From: Gamarada debralockiae
Lineage: Eukaryota; Ascomycota; Leotiomycetes; Helotiales; Hyphodiscaceae
Assembly: GCA_002803225.1 (NCBI GenBank)
Contig: NXFV01000767.1
Coordinates: forward strand, 101,929-165,928
Direction: 5' to 3'
Length of the DNA stretch: 64,000 nucleotides
Position numbers and translations under genes: made by a program. Every line of letters starts with the position of its first letter. Position 1 is the first letter of the stretch. Shown here one piece after another: positions 1 to 11,524 of the stretch. The notes beneath the pieces are model-generated. The model saw nothing but the letters and a program-made list of their open reading frames with translations. It had not been told where the DNA came from and ran no database searches.

Positions 1-544
1 ACAGGTTCTTATGGGTGTCATGTCTGGAGCTTTCGGTCTCGCAGGATTCTACTTTGGTACTCAATCCACTACATCGAACCTTCGATCGATACCCATACTA
101 TTGAGCGCAATTGACTTTCCATATAGGTCGCAAGCCAACTTCCGCTACCTCCGAGGCGAAGGTCAATGTTGCCCAAGGTAGTATGCCATGGCAGACTGAG
201 AGCTCTCAAGGTGATAAGGCTAGAGACCATTTCAAGTACATATCCCGCGCTCTTCCTTGACGAGAAATTGTCTAACGTAGTGGACAGGTACCAATATCAC
301 CCCGGCGGAGACCCAAAGAACCCTCCTAAGGATGCCCCCAGCGCTCTGCACAGCGTTATTGTGCCCAATGTCAACTTGCCAAAAGTAGGACCCCATGATA
401 TCCCTTATGAGGCAATGGAAGGAAGGGTCGGATGAAAGGCTAGATGATATTGTGCTTAAGGGGTTATTATGTTAAGCAGAGCTAACTTGTTGATTCTAGG
501 AGTTACATGATAAGTACAACAAATTTGGGAAGGACGGGTACTAG
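1..544 (+). CDS. 3' part of a small conserved membrane protein gene
   Basis: Terminal exons of a gene that starts left of the window. Best model: exon up to 56, then 127-177, 281-384 and 500-544 (stop TAG). All introns are GT-AG and frames join cleanly. The visible protein opens with a hydrophobic Gly-rich stretch (VLMGVMSGAFGLAGFYFG, a likely membrane helix). It then has a short polar linker and a conserved-looking tail with YQYHPGGDP, KDAPSALHS and NLPKELHDKYNKFGKDGY. The layout (one helix, then a short soluble tail) resembles small accessory subunits of mitochondrial complexes such as fungal ATP synthase subunit k. I do not recognise it firmly and assign no name. The bases CAG at 2-4 could be the end of an intron, so position 5 may be an exon start. 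Confidence 0.55.
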
Positions 545-1603
545 AGGATGAAGGGAGGAAGGAGGGGTTCTGAAGATGGTGGAGGAGTGTATTTTGTAGA
601 TATGGTAGACCGGGATAGCTGCTTTCATAACATCCAAATCATCAAAGTCAGATTCTGCCAATTGAATAGATGTGCGGTATGCTTTTTGCTCTACCGTCAT
701 ATTCGAATCCGTAGTCACTTGACGAACACTCAACAGCAGAAGGCTCAATCAAAGAGTCGAACCCAGGGCCGATGTCATCGATGGCTAGCTATAGCACAAC
801 TACGGGTATGTGAAATGATAATTGCTAATACTTTATATTCAGTTGGGTGATGAAGAGGCGTTCTGAGAGAGGTTGTCTGTTGGTCGCTCAATTGGGGTAA
901 ACAATTGAGATATATTAAAGTTTTAAGGCAATTGGATTTCTTCAGTGGTAAGTCTCGTGTATAAGGTCATGGCTTTAAAGAGCTCCCAAATTTTGAGCAA
1001 ACAGTGCTCTGTTCACAAGCCCAATTTCATGATCCCGTTTTTCCATTAAGTTCATCAAGAGCTTTCATCAGCCTTGTCCAACTTTGCTAACGCCTCACGG
1101 ACTATGCCTAATCTGGACGTATCTGCTCTATTCTTGGAACGACTCACAAACTTTTGGAAGACAGAAACGTTTTGAACGCGCTGTGTGACAGTTAAGAGTA
1201 CATGAATTGAGTATACACGCGTATAGTAATTGTTAATAAACAATGGGATTTAAAAATATCCAAAAATGTTTGGTGGTTAAAATCTGTGATTTCGGGCGAC
1301 AAAACGGCGCCATGCAACCTTATTGGCCGCATTGTCTTCAGCCGTACTTCGTACTTGATAGCTGTCTTCAACTTTTCAAGTGCCCTCCCCTTTCTCAGCT
1401 TTATTTGGCCATCTCTTCCCACGAGTGGTCTTCAACCCTTAGACCTTCGTCAACTTGTCCTTCGATTTCGATGCATCACTTTTAATATTATTGCAAGTTC
1501 TTCTTTACTTTCTTTAAACACATTGAGACGATTGCGACGGTATTCAGGAGACGCGTAGGGCAGAGCTCCTTGATCAACAGCCTCACATCTCCTTGTCGCA
1601 AGC
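545..1603. other. intergenic, no gene seen
   Basis: Spacer between the partial gene and the PMT gene. Short open frames on both strands lack family motifs and credible splice partners. The distal part presumably holds the PMT promoter; no site is distinct enough to name. Confidence 0.6.
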
Positions 1604-4600
1604 ATGGCTAAACCTACAAAATCCTCGAATGTCAGCGGACCTGTGAAGGCTACCAGAAGCCCATCATCGCAAGCGCCCCCCAAGAAACATGACGATTATA
1701 CTTCGGATGGAGTTGTGGACACAGATGTCTTCCTCCTCCCTGGATCAGATTATCAGGTCATGATTGTTTTGACAATTCTGGCAGCTGTTATCAGGTTATT
1801 CAGGATATACCAGCCTAGCAGTGTAGTATTCGATGAAGTCCAGTATGCTATTGCTCTCCAACCCCTGAAATCCAATGCTTACCAATTTGTGTCAACAGCT
1901 TCGGAGGATTCGCATCGAAATATATCAAGGGCAAATTCTTTATGGATGTACACCCTCCCCTGGCGAAACTACTTCTTACACTTGCTGGATGGTTAGCTGG
2001 ATTCGATGGAGAATTCGATTTCAAGGATATTGGAAAGGACTATCTTGAGCCAGGAGTACCATACGTTGCCATGAGAATGTTGCCGGCTATCTGCGGCATT
2101 CTTCTCGTGCCAACTATGTTCTTGACTCTGAAAGCTGCGGGATGCAGAACTATGACTGCTGCAATGGGCGCATGTCTGATCGTCTTTGGTAAGATTACCT
2201 TGCCCCCCTTTTGCTAAGGCAGCTCCTAATAGCATACAGAAAACGGCCTCCTCACCCAAGCACGATTGATTCTCCTCGACTCCCCTCTTATGATCATGAC
2301 CGCATTTACTGCATTGGCATTCACATCATTCACGAATCAGCACGAACAAGGACCCTCGCATGCGTTCCAACCAAGTTGGTGGCTCTGGCTTGCATTGACC
2401 GGTCTTGGCTTGGGCGCAACAGTCAGTGTTAAATGGGTTGGCCTGTTCACAATTGCCTGGGTTGGAAGCTTGACTGTTTTGCAATTGTGGGTTCTCCTGG
2501 GCGACGTCAAGACCGTCACTCCTGTGAGTCCTCTCTTCCTCGCCAGAGAATTTATCTAACAGGTACAGCGCATTTTTGCTAAGCATGTGGTTGCCCGAGT
2601 ATTCTGCCTCATCGTGATCCCCCTTTCATTTTACATGGCGATGTTTGGAATCCACTTCATCTGCCTTGTAAACCCAGGTGATGGCGATGGATTCATGAGC
2701 TCCGAATTCCAGGCCACTCTCAACTCAAAGGCCATGCAGGATGTTCCAGTCGATGTTGCATTTGGTAGCAGAGTCTCCATCAGACATCACAACACTCAAG
2801 GAGGCTATTTGCACTCGCACAACCTTATGTACCCCACTGGCAGCAAGCAGCAACAAATCACCCTCTACCCGCATAAGGATGAAAACAACCTGTGGCTCAT
2901 TGAGAACATGACCCAGCCTCTCGACATCAACGGCGAGCCAATCAATGGCTCTAATGCTTGGGATTCCATCAACCCTCCAGCCTTCATCAAGGACGGAGAT
3001 ACCATTAAGCTTTACCACATGACCACAAATCGCCGCCTCCATTCTCATGATGTCCGACCTCCCGTCACCGAGGCTGACTGGCAGAATGAGGTTTCAGCAT
3101 ATGGATACGAAGGTTTTGAAGGCGATGCCAATGACTACTTCCGTGTTGAGATCATCAAGAAGATGTCTGATGGCGAGATTGCCAAGAACCGTGTTAGGAC
3201 CATCCAGACTAAGTTCAAGCTTGTTCACATCATGACTGGCTGTGTTCTCTTTTCGCACAAAGTCAAGCTCCCTGAGTGGGCCTCTGAACAGCAAGAAGTT
3301 ACCTGTGCCAAGGGAGGAACCCTTCCCAACAGTGTCTGGTACATTGAGCAGAACGAGCATCCTCAATTGGGCGAATCGGCAGAGAAGGTCAACTACAGAA
3401 ACCCAGGCTTCTTCGGAAAGTTTTGGGAGCTTCAAAAAGTCATGTGGAACACGAACGCCGGTCTCGTTGAATCTCATGCCTGGGACTCCCGTCCACCGTC
3501 CTGGCCCATTCTCAGGCGAGGTATCAACTTCTGGGGTAAGGACAATCGCCAGATCTACCTCATTGGCAACCCCATCATCTGGTGGAGCTCGACATTGGCT
3601 ATTGCCATATTTGTAGTTTTCAAGGGCCTTGCTGTTCTACGCTGGCAAAGAGGATTCAAGGACTACGACAATACAGTTTTTAAGCGCTTCGACTACGAAA
3701 TAGGTACTTCGGTCCTAGGATGGGCGTTCCATTACTTCCCATTCTACCTGATGTCACGTCAACTCTTTTTGCACCACTACTTCCCGGCTCTCTACTTTGC
3801 CATCATCGCACTTTGCCAGATTTACGACTACGTTACCGCCCGTATTCCTGGCATTGGTCTCCGCGAGCGCCCAATTATCGGAAAGCTAGGAGCTGTCGTA
3901 TTCTTGACGCTCAGCATTGTCGCTTTCGGACTCTACTCCCCACTTGCCTATGGCAACCCGTGGACACAATCCGCTTGCAAACAAGTCAAGCTTTTCGACA
4001 CCTGGGATTGGGATTGCAACACTTTCTTTACTGAGGTAAATGAATCCCACATACCGCCCCAGAAACTTCCAAATCGAGGTCACCGGGGTTAGCTTCTCTA
4101 TAATGCTAACCTGAGTAGTACTCTCAATATTCCACCCAATCAATAAACGCCAACGCCGATGTCCACAAGACGAGTTCCCCTCTAGAACCAAGCAAAGCTC
4201 CAGAACCTGTTCAACAGGCCGCAGGTGAACAAAAGCCGTTGGTACAAGACCGAGGGCAGCTGTCAGAGGCTCCCCCTGCATTGGTTTCGCCCCCTCCGAA
4301 GGCTGCTTCAGCAGGACACAGCATTTTGTCCCGTGAAGAGAAAGTCGAGTACAGAGACCAAGACGGCAACCTCCTCGACCCAGAACAAGTCAAAGCCCTC
4401 GAAGGCAAAGTCAGTTTCAAGACCCGCTACGAGACCCGAACACGCATGGTAGACGCCCAAGGCAACGAGATTCCCCAACCTGAAGATGCTGGTGTGGCAC
4501 CACCACACCCAGACGTCGAAGGAGCTGACCGTGAGACTGTCGGAATGCCAGAGCCTGAGGTTCAAGGCAAGCCAATTGCTCAGAAGGAGGTCAGGGCTGA

Positions 4601-4685
4601 TGAGAGTAAGGAGGAGAGCATTGCAAAGTCGAATGCTAATGCTGCGAAGCCTGCCAGTGAAGGCAATGAGGCTACGGCCCCGTAA
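1604..4685 (+). CDS. Dolichyl-phosphate-mannose protein mannosyltransferase, PMT1 subfamily
   Basis: Transfers mannose from dolichyl-phosphate-mannose to Ser/Thr of proteins in the ER lumen, the first step of protein O-mannosylation. Exons 1604-1842, 1899-2188, 2240-2523, 2569-4035 and 4119-4685 give 948 residues. The motif FDEVHFGGFASKYIKGKFF contains the catalytic Asp-Glu pair at residues 77-78. It is followed by MDVHPPLAK, and both are typical of the PMT1 branch rather than PMT2 or PMT4. Multiple hydrophobic segments flank a central luminal MIR region (GGYLHSHNLMYPTGSKQQQ). The last exon encodes a polar cytosolic tail with VSFKTRYETRTR, rich in Glu, Pro and Ala, making the protein longer than the roughly 820 residues of yeast Pmt1. 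PMT1-type proteins act as heterodimers with PMT2-type partners; no partner is in this window. Start chosen as the first ATG ahead of the conserved core. Confidence 0.93.
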
Positions 4686-5233
4686 GAAATATTTCATTTG
4701 TTTGGTGAGGGGTTTATGGTGGGATGGAAGGGCATTTGGAAAGTCTAGCTGAACAAATATACACCCTTTGTAAAACTAGGAAAATGCATTTTGGGGACAG
4801 AATTAATTCAACTTTCAACCTCGTGTCTCTTCAATTGCCTTACAAATTTACCGTCCATTAATAATACGTCGAGCTCATGGGGTAGTGGACCAGCCTCGCC
4901 CGTATAACAAGGGTAACACAGCCGATGTAGACCCAAAACTTCTATCGTGGCCTGACCTTAGGCATGTAGCTGTCAAGCTTCATTCGAATACAAGCGGATC
5001 GCATCTCAAAGGTAGCCGCAGCGAACATTCATCCGCAGAGTCTACTCATGTAATTCTGAAAATATATTACCCTATCTCGAATTGAATTAAATGAAGTCAA
5101 AATAAGACATTAAATGCAGACTTAGTCTTTCAACCATCCCAATACCAACGAAAGCAATGCTTTAGCTGGCTTGAAGTACCGTAACAATCTCTAATCGAAT
5201 CCTGGGCCCTCCAGGATCCGCACTTGTGAACTC
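4686..5233. other. convergent intergenic region
   Basis: 3' flanks of the PMT gene (+) and the hydrolase (-). No coding signal, repeat or RNA gene was seen. Confidence 0.6.
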
Positions 5234-6093
5234 TTATAAATGCTTGGCAAACCACCACAAGAAAGTCTTGTAACCCTTCTCATACGCCTCCCTACACTTC
5301 TCATCCTCCAGATTCCCCCTCGCACTCATCCACCCATGTACCTGGTCGCCAAACCTCTCCACATGCTTCTCAACCTTCAACGCCTCCTCCCACTTCTTAA
5401 CCTCCTCGGCCGATTCCTCCTCAGAAGCAAGCATCAGCGTCGGAATAGAAATCTTTTCCGCGTCCGCAGGATCAATCATGCCTGGGTGTGATTGTACTGA
5501 TGCTGTGAACGGCGTGTCTGGTCCTGAGGTCAAGGAGACCACTTTCCCGCCCCAGCAAAATCCTACTGCACCCCAAGTCTTAGAGCCGTAGATAGTTTCA
5601 ATATCGGCAATGATTTTGGGGATCTTGGCTGCACCGGTGGGTGGCATGCGGGTTGGGAACCAGGCGTAAAGACCTTTCTTTTGCTCTTCCGTTACTGGCG
5701 GGCACCTTTTTCTTTGTTGGTTGAATGAGGTAGGATATGAGGGGAAAGGAAGGGTACCAAGCGATGTCACAGGGCTCTCCTTCGAAGAAATCTGGCATGA
5801 AAACTTGGTACGAATGATCTCTGTCGGCCGTTGCTAGGATGTCAGCTCCCTGAATTGTTTGCGGGAAGTAGCCGAAGATATCATAGATGACAAGGAGTGC
5901 TTTCTTGGCTGTCGAGGGGCCAGTTACGTCTGAGAAAGGTCAGCTGAGTTAATAATGGAAGTAGTTATAGGAATAGGGGCCTACAAGTCTTCAGACCGCC
6001 AATTGTCTCGTACTTCCCCTTCTCCTCATATCCCTTAGAGATAATGGGTGGGATATTGCAACAAGCTGCACTGTGACCGTGAATTGATTCCAT
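5234..6093 (-). CDS. Dienelactone hydrolase family protein
   Basis: Alpha/beta hydrolase of the dienelactone hydrolase family, probably cytosolic, cleaving small ester or lactone substrates; the substrate cannot be read from sequence. Exons on the minus strand are 6093-5985, 5929-5758 and 5705-5234, giving 250 residues, the usual family length. The nucleophile elbow is GFCWGG with Cys144. The conserved QSHPGM follows, and His217 in QVHGWM completes the triad; the acidic member should lie near LASEEES (residues 187-192). No signal peptide is visible. The fungal family start (SAACCNIPPI near residue 8) is intact, which supports this ATG. It shares the strand with the lysophospholipase upstream but nearly 700 bp separate them, so they are independent transcripts. 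Confidence 0.92.
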
Positions 6094-6789
6094 CTTTTAA
6101 ACTTGAAAACTATTGGAAAAGGAGAACGTGTGCTGAAGATTGTAGATGGGAAAGGAGGAAGAAATATTGGCGTTGCCTGAAGCCGAAGATACCCCACGGT
6201 GGGGCAAGCTTACCTTTTGCCGAAGTGCCTACTGCAAACTTTGGTATTGAAAACGCACAGCAGCCCACGCTAAGCAATGCAATGCAATATCTACTTTAGG
6301 TTACTGAAGCTTGAATAGCGAGCCATATGCAAGGTCCCGTAAATGTTTAACACAATTTGTCCTGGAATCAGCTAAAGATCTACAAAGATTCTGCAGTCTG
6401 CAGATCGCCAAATCTGTGGCAAATTTTTGAAATAAGTACTCGACCTATATCTTCACTTGAACACAAGTGGTAGAAGGGAGAAAGAATTAGTTTTTGAACA
6501 TCGGCTATTTAGCGAGCTAAGACAACAAACCCTATTGGTGAAAGCTCTATCTGCCACGTGACCACAATCAGGACTTGGTGGGTGCTGTGGATTCGTGAGG
6601 ACTTGGTGCAAGGGTAATGCCACTCGCCAAGCTGTTCTTGAAGGCGGAGACAAAAGAAAACTCCATGGTGTGGCATTGCTGCAGAACCGAGTTGTATCAT
6701 GTGATAAAATCTCCAGTGCAGTTCTAGGATCCAAACTTTTTTTTATTAGTAATTCATTATGTACAACTCGTCTCCCTAATACATTCTTC
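6094..6789. other. intergenic, no gene seen
   Basis: Promoter side of the hydrolase and 3' side of the lysophospholipase. Open frames here overlap the neighbouring gene antisense or lack motifs. Confidence 0.55.
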
Positions 6790-8463
6790 TTAGGAGCCAT
6801 AGTAACAATACTCCTCGAAACAAGCCTCACAATCATTCGGCAGTGCCTGCCCGGTCTTCATCATCAACGCACATCCCAAACAAGTCCCCCAACCCGCCTT
6901 GCCCCCTTGACTCGCAATCTCTACTCCATTAGCGATCATTGCCGCCGTCTCCGTCTTGGGATACTCCCATTGAGACGTGGCAACATTGCTCGCAAACGTA
7001 AAGTTGTAGTTCGGGAGATACACAATCGTAACCTTGCTCGTATCGTTGCAACCGAAGAACGTCGCTTTCTGATTCAAACCCTCAGAGATAAACGTCTCGA
7101 CGGAGGGGATGAATGGCATGCGTGTTAGGTTGTGGTTGAAAGATTGTACGTATGTAGTTAGGATTTCTGAACCGTTCGGGAAGTTATTGCTGGTGTCTGC
7201 GCTGTTATCGTTCACGATAATGACGGAGATGTTGCGTGCTGGCTGCAGGAAAGGAAAGATGGGGTTATTTTGTAAGGCTTCGCCGCCGTCAACCAGGCTC
7301 AAATTCTCTTGTGCAGGAATGTTGTTGGCGGAATTGGGCGTTGAGGTCGATGAAACGTACTCGTAGAATGGGTTTCGGTAAGTTGCGTATTCATCGGAGA
7401 AAGCCACTTCGTGAGAATAGTCGAGGATTTGGGCCAATGTTGTTGTGAGGTCAGTCGATGAGTTTACGGGTTCGGGAACGCTGAGACAGAGTTGATTGAA
7501 GAGGTTGCTAGATGATCCAAGGACGTAACCCAGGTTGTCGTAGTTCTTTGTACAGAGAAGTTCGGTTGGCTTTCCATTCTTCATGGAAGTGCCCAGGTAA
7601 TGGGTCTGCATGAACGCGCTCACATCACTGTCCCAGCTTCCGAATTCATAGGGGGTGAATTCATATGTCGTTGCATTTGGTCCTGGAAGGCATTCTCCAA
7701 GCCAAGTTTTGACGCCGAGGCTGGTAATGACTGGGAAGGGTACGGCATGGGAAGTGAAGTTCGAGAACCCAGTGATTGAAGACAGCGTCGTTCCAACCCC
7801 GCCATCCGTACCCTCGAGAAGTTGGTACGATAGGAGCCTTCCATATGGATCGACGAGGGTGGTGCCAAAGCCTGCAGCATCTTTGAGAACGATGTCACCT
7901 ATGACAGCAAAGTAGGCTGCGGCTGCTAATAGAAATTCGGGATCGAGGACACTGTCTTGGAAGGCCTGCTCCCAAAGATTATCTCTCAGATAGCTGATCG
8001 TTGGGTAGTTGTTTCCAGCAAAAGATGAAAGCAGCCATCCGCCGCCAGAAAGACCAGCCTGGTAAGTGAGTCCTTGGAAAAGACCACTCGTGCTAACGTC
8101 GCTATCTCGACCATCAAGACCTTGAATAACGCCAGCTCCAGAAAGGAGTGACCTAAGGCCACCTCCACTGGTTGTCAGCGCAACCTGCGCTTGTCAGTGA
8201 TTTATTCGAAAGAAATCATCAAACTGGACATGTACCGTTGGCAACTCATTAGTTCCAAATTCAGAGTTTGTCTTCGTTAACCAAGCCTTCAAAGCAACAT
8301 CTGCAACAGCCTTTCTAGCAACTCTGTAAGTTTCCTCACTGTCGGACAGACCACTTGCTGGCCTCACAAGAGAACCACTTGGGCAGAGTGCTGGTAAAGG
8401 TGCATATGTTGATAAGGCGCTGACCGTAGAGAGGAGCATCGATAAGAAGAATGGGTAAATCAT
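6790..8463 (-). CDS. Secreted lysophospholipase / phospholipase B
   Basis: Fungal lysophospholipase (PLA2/PLB catalytic domain), which removes acyl chains from (lyso)phospholipids outside the cell or at the wall. Exons 8463-8236 and 8184-6790 give 540 residues. The N-terminus is a signal peptide (MIYPFFLSMLLSTVSALS). The oxyanion segment TSGGGLRSLLSG is followed by the nucleophile motif GLSGGGW with Ser122. The catalytic Asp is in SLVDGGEALQNNP near residue 375. Several N-x-S/T sequons (for example NATT, NFTS, NISV) fit a secreted glycoprotein. It ends in a Cys-rich tail (CLGC, CEACFEEYCYYGS), as in many fungal members, and no clear GPI signal follows. An in-frame TTG upstream is not used as start because the signal peptide begins at this ATG. 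Confidence 0.93.
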
Positions 8464-10771
8464 TTTGGAATATCGAGGCAAGGGCGAAGAGATCGATATG
8501 ATAAATGATTGAAAACAAAAGGTGAGAGGAGAAGAGGAATTAGCAATTACGTATGGCAGTGAAATTCATTGCGATGGAGGAAATGGAACACCCGTGGACT
8601 GGATGTTGACAGCCTCAAAAGATGAACGGAATCTGGAGGGGACAGGGGCCTTGATATAACTACTCGAGCCTCCTTCCCTTTCTGCCTTCCGTTATGGACA
8701 AAACGCCGAATAGGAACATCACCGAGCCCATGACCGCCGACGTCAAACCCCTAAGAAGTGAGATTAATATCCGCCCAAAGAGACTAGTCCAAAGACTCCA
8801 AAAAGATCTCGTTTGCAGTGCTGCGGATCTCTCCCACCTACCAAAGGCAAATCAAGAACAGACTTTGAGTCTTCGAGGGTTGTAAGGTACGCAAACGATG
8901 CAGCGCCATGGGTCGCATCCGGTTGCAACCACACGTGGAAGCCGGAGATCGTCATATTCAAGGAAGATGTCACGCTAAGCGCCCAATGCAGGGATGCACA
9001 AGCTGCCGAGATGCGTGCAGGGATAGGACTTCTCTTGATCTAGAAGCTTTCTTTGGTTCGTGACACTTTTCTAGAAATAGCCAGCGGTGCAGGGAGAGAA
9101 ACTTGACTGTGGCGCCGATGCCGATGCTGATGTTGCGACCGGATTTGGGACAAGATCGGCTGTTGCAATGATGTGCATTTGTGGCTGATGGTGGCTGAGC
9201 TGAACCCCTTTTTGACTTTTTGGTGGATGATCGGCGCCTAAATTGGACTATATCAAGCTTTTTGTGCAGAAATTATGAAACATGCTCAACGCCAGTCTTC
9301 AACATAGTTGGTACAAACGACCTCATCGTTTTTATCTTGTTAAAATGCTTTAGAAATGTTTCGGTCTTAAAATTACCTGTCTAAATGGAAGGGAATGAAT
9401 TTCGTAACAAAATCGAACTGTTTGGCCCACTTTTACTCTCCGATAAGAACACCTTTCCCATTCCAGCAGCTCCTCGTGTTTTCGCTTCTTAGGCCGTTTC
9501 AATCTCATTCTTGCACCTTCTCTTCTCGTCTTGCAAGGAATGGAGTTTTGTACCGAGATGAATGCTGCTTCATTATAAGATACAGGGACAGTGCTTTGAA
9601 AGGCTTTGAAGCTGTTCGTTGTCAGGAGTGATAGCCACACCTCGGGTTCAATTGCTCAACTGAGGCGCGCAAAGCAAGGCCGCCTGCCTGAGCGGGGCTG
9701 TATTTGAATTTATGATAGTTGATACCCGCTGAACTATTGTTGTTTCAAACTCCAGTTCATGTAGTGCTGCGATGTCTGCGAATTCAGAGCCTGTGTTCAA
9801 AGTATGGACAGTTCAGTCAGCTGTTGAACACTGGCCACAAAAACTTCTTGATACTGTGCGCAATTGACTTCAGGGTAGCTGAATAGCACCATATCTCTGC
9901 CATTGCAGAGCAATTAATGGGTTGTAACCTCCTCGTATGGGCGTTCACGAACTCACAAGCAACCGAAGATGGTGTTGATGCCTTTCGTGGTTTTGTGGCC
10001 TGGTTTCCACTGCCTGTATGACGGAGAGTCGTGTTGCTCAATCCGCTCGCAAGTCCGCGAAACCCATTAGAGCTTCAACGCTCTATAAGGTTTTATGTAA
10101 TAAGTCATTTTGGATGGACTTCATTACAAAAGGGGGTTGCTCACTCGGTACAGGGATTTTGATGATAATTTTGGTAGAATGGGTATGTACTGGATGCTGA
10201 TTGTTGAATCGGCTTACATTATCAAGTTGGTCGCGGCTTGAAGTCATTGACCCCAGCGAGATTGGCGTGACAAACTTACAACATCGCCATTCTGCTTCAC
10301 TGAACTGCTGAAAATTGTGTAAGAAGCTTCCTTAACTGCTACCAAATACTAAGAACATACGGTTGTACGATGTCTCGGAAGGAAGAAAATGGGGATGTAC
10401 ATTTTACGCTGGCGTGCCAAAAGGGACATTATTAGCTGTTCAAAAAATCCGAGCATATCAAGAAATCAAATCGCAGACTTAGATGAGGATCATTGAGAGC
10501 TGGGGAATTCTTGTTATTTAACCTGAACCCTCACCTCGTTCTACGCGATAGTACACGTGACACTCGCTTCACCTACGTAGTCTCCACCACCCCTCTGCTT
10601 GCTACCCCCTAGCAGCTCGAAATCCTTAGTCATTCTCTGTGTGCCTTTAAGACAGGTCCTATCCTAGTAGTACTATTAAGAATACCGTAATAACTCCTAG
10701 CGAGCAGGATCGCAAGGAGCTAGAACGGTCCCTAGTAATCAGAATAGGTTCCCTATTACTAGAGTAGCTTA
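8464..10771. other. long gene-poor region
   Basis: 2.3 kb without a convincing gene. Short frames near 8694-9043 and 9350-9640 have no recognisable domain and are broken by stops. The right end (about 10560-10770) is rich in short palindromes and adjoins a truncated gene fragment. Confidence 0.5.
10678..10765. repeat. hairpin-rich segment
   Basis: Two clustered imperfect palindromes. One centres on 10694-10722 (CTCCTAGCGA pairing with TCGCAAGGAG, one mismatch). The other pairs CTAGTAAT (10732-10739) with ATTACTAG (10755-10762). They lie just left of the point where the sulfotransferase-like fragment begins. This may be the edge of a transposon remnant; no coding part of such an element was identified. 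Confidence 0.4.
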
Positions 10772-11062
10772 ATGCCCCACTCCCCCAAAGAGAGGTTGTT
10801 GGAATTCAGAGTCAAGCAAGGATGGGAACCGCTTTGCAAGTTTCTAGGCAAGGAGGTTCTTGATGAGCCGTATCCTAGGGTCAATGAGGGGGACATTGCG
10901 GCGAGGGTGCATGTTCCGATTATTTATATTACTTATGCGAAGATTGTCGGGAACGTCTTGATGTGGCCGGTTCTTGTGGGGGTCGGAGCTGCGGTTCTGA
11001 GTTGGAGTTTGAGGAGGGGGAGACTCAGTTGTCTTGATGCTTTGTGGTGGAAGTCGCTATGA
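10772..11062 (+). pseudogene. Truncated fungal sulfotransferase-like (P-loop) gene fragment
   Basis: The frame opens with SPKERLLEFRVKQGWEPLC, KFLGKEVLDEPYPRVNEGD, the C-terminal signature of fungal P-loop NTPase/sulfotransferase-like proteins (Sulfotransfer_4 type). In that family about 200 residues carrying the PAPS/P-loop core precede this segment; here nothing recognisable precedes it. A hydrophobic stretch (VPIIYITYAKIVGNVLM...) and basic residues follow, as in membrane-tailed members. The stop at 11060-11062 may itself be a frameshift product. I read this as a 5'-truncated remnant joined to unrelated, palindrome-rich DNA. A short expressed protein cannot be excluded. Confidence 0.6.
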
Positions 11063-11524
11063 TGAAGAGACACGGCTGTGTTTGGGGGTTGGAGAGGATG
11101 GGAGTTTCGCTTGGATTGATTTGAGCGGTTGTGTTGACTCGAGAAGTTCACAAGAATTTTATTGTTGGCCTTTTTATTCTTTTTGGCTCTTATTGAACCA
11201 GCTTTACATTGCAAGTATGCAATGCTTTCCTGTGAAGCACGAAGTTTGACTGGCCTCAATTCATAACGCCGAGAGGTACGCCTAGGTACGCCTCTCGTAG
11301 CCTTTTCACAAAAACACTATCCCAGGGTATCATTTCGCTCCGTATATTGCATTCAATGAATCCATCCCCGTACTCCCTCCAATGTTTTCTCCCGCTCAGA
11401 TCAGATAATGCAGCACTCCAATGCTGGCTATGCATATGCAGGATGAAAGTGCGCCAACAACATTGCAAATGTACAGAATCCCAAAAGTATGGTGTAAAAT
11501 CTGGCCATGATGTCAAGTCGGACA
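11063..11524. other. intergenic, no gene seen
   Basis: Between the sulfotransferase-like fragment and the 3' end of the kinase gene. Contains the imperfect direct repeat GTACGCC(T/C) near 11277-11292; no coding signal. Confidence 0.5.

Noticed and set aside
8694..9043. Short plus-strand frames upstream of the lysophospholipase, inspected as a possible zinc-cluster gene remnant
   Set aside because: Cys spacing does not match a Zn2Cys6 cluster and stops interrupt every frame.
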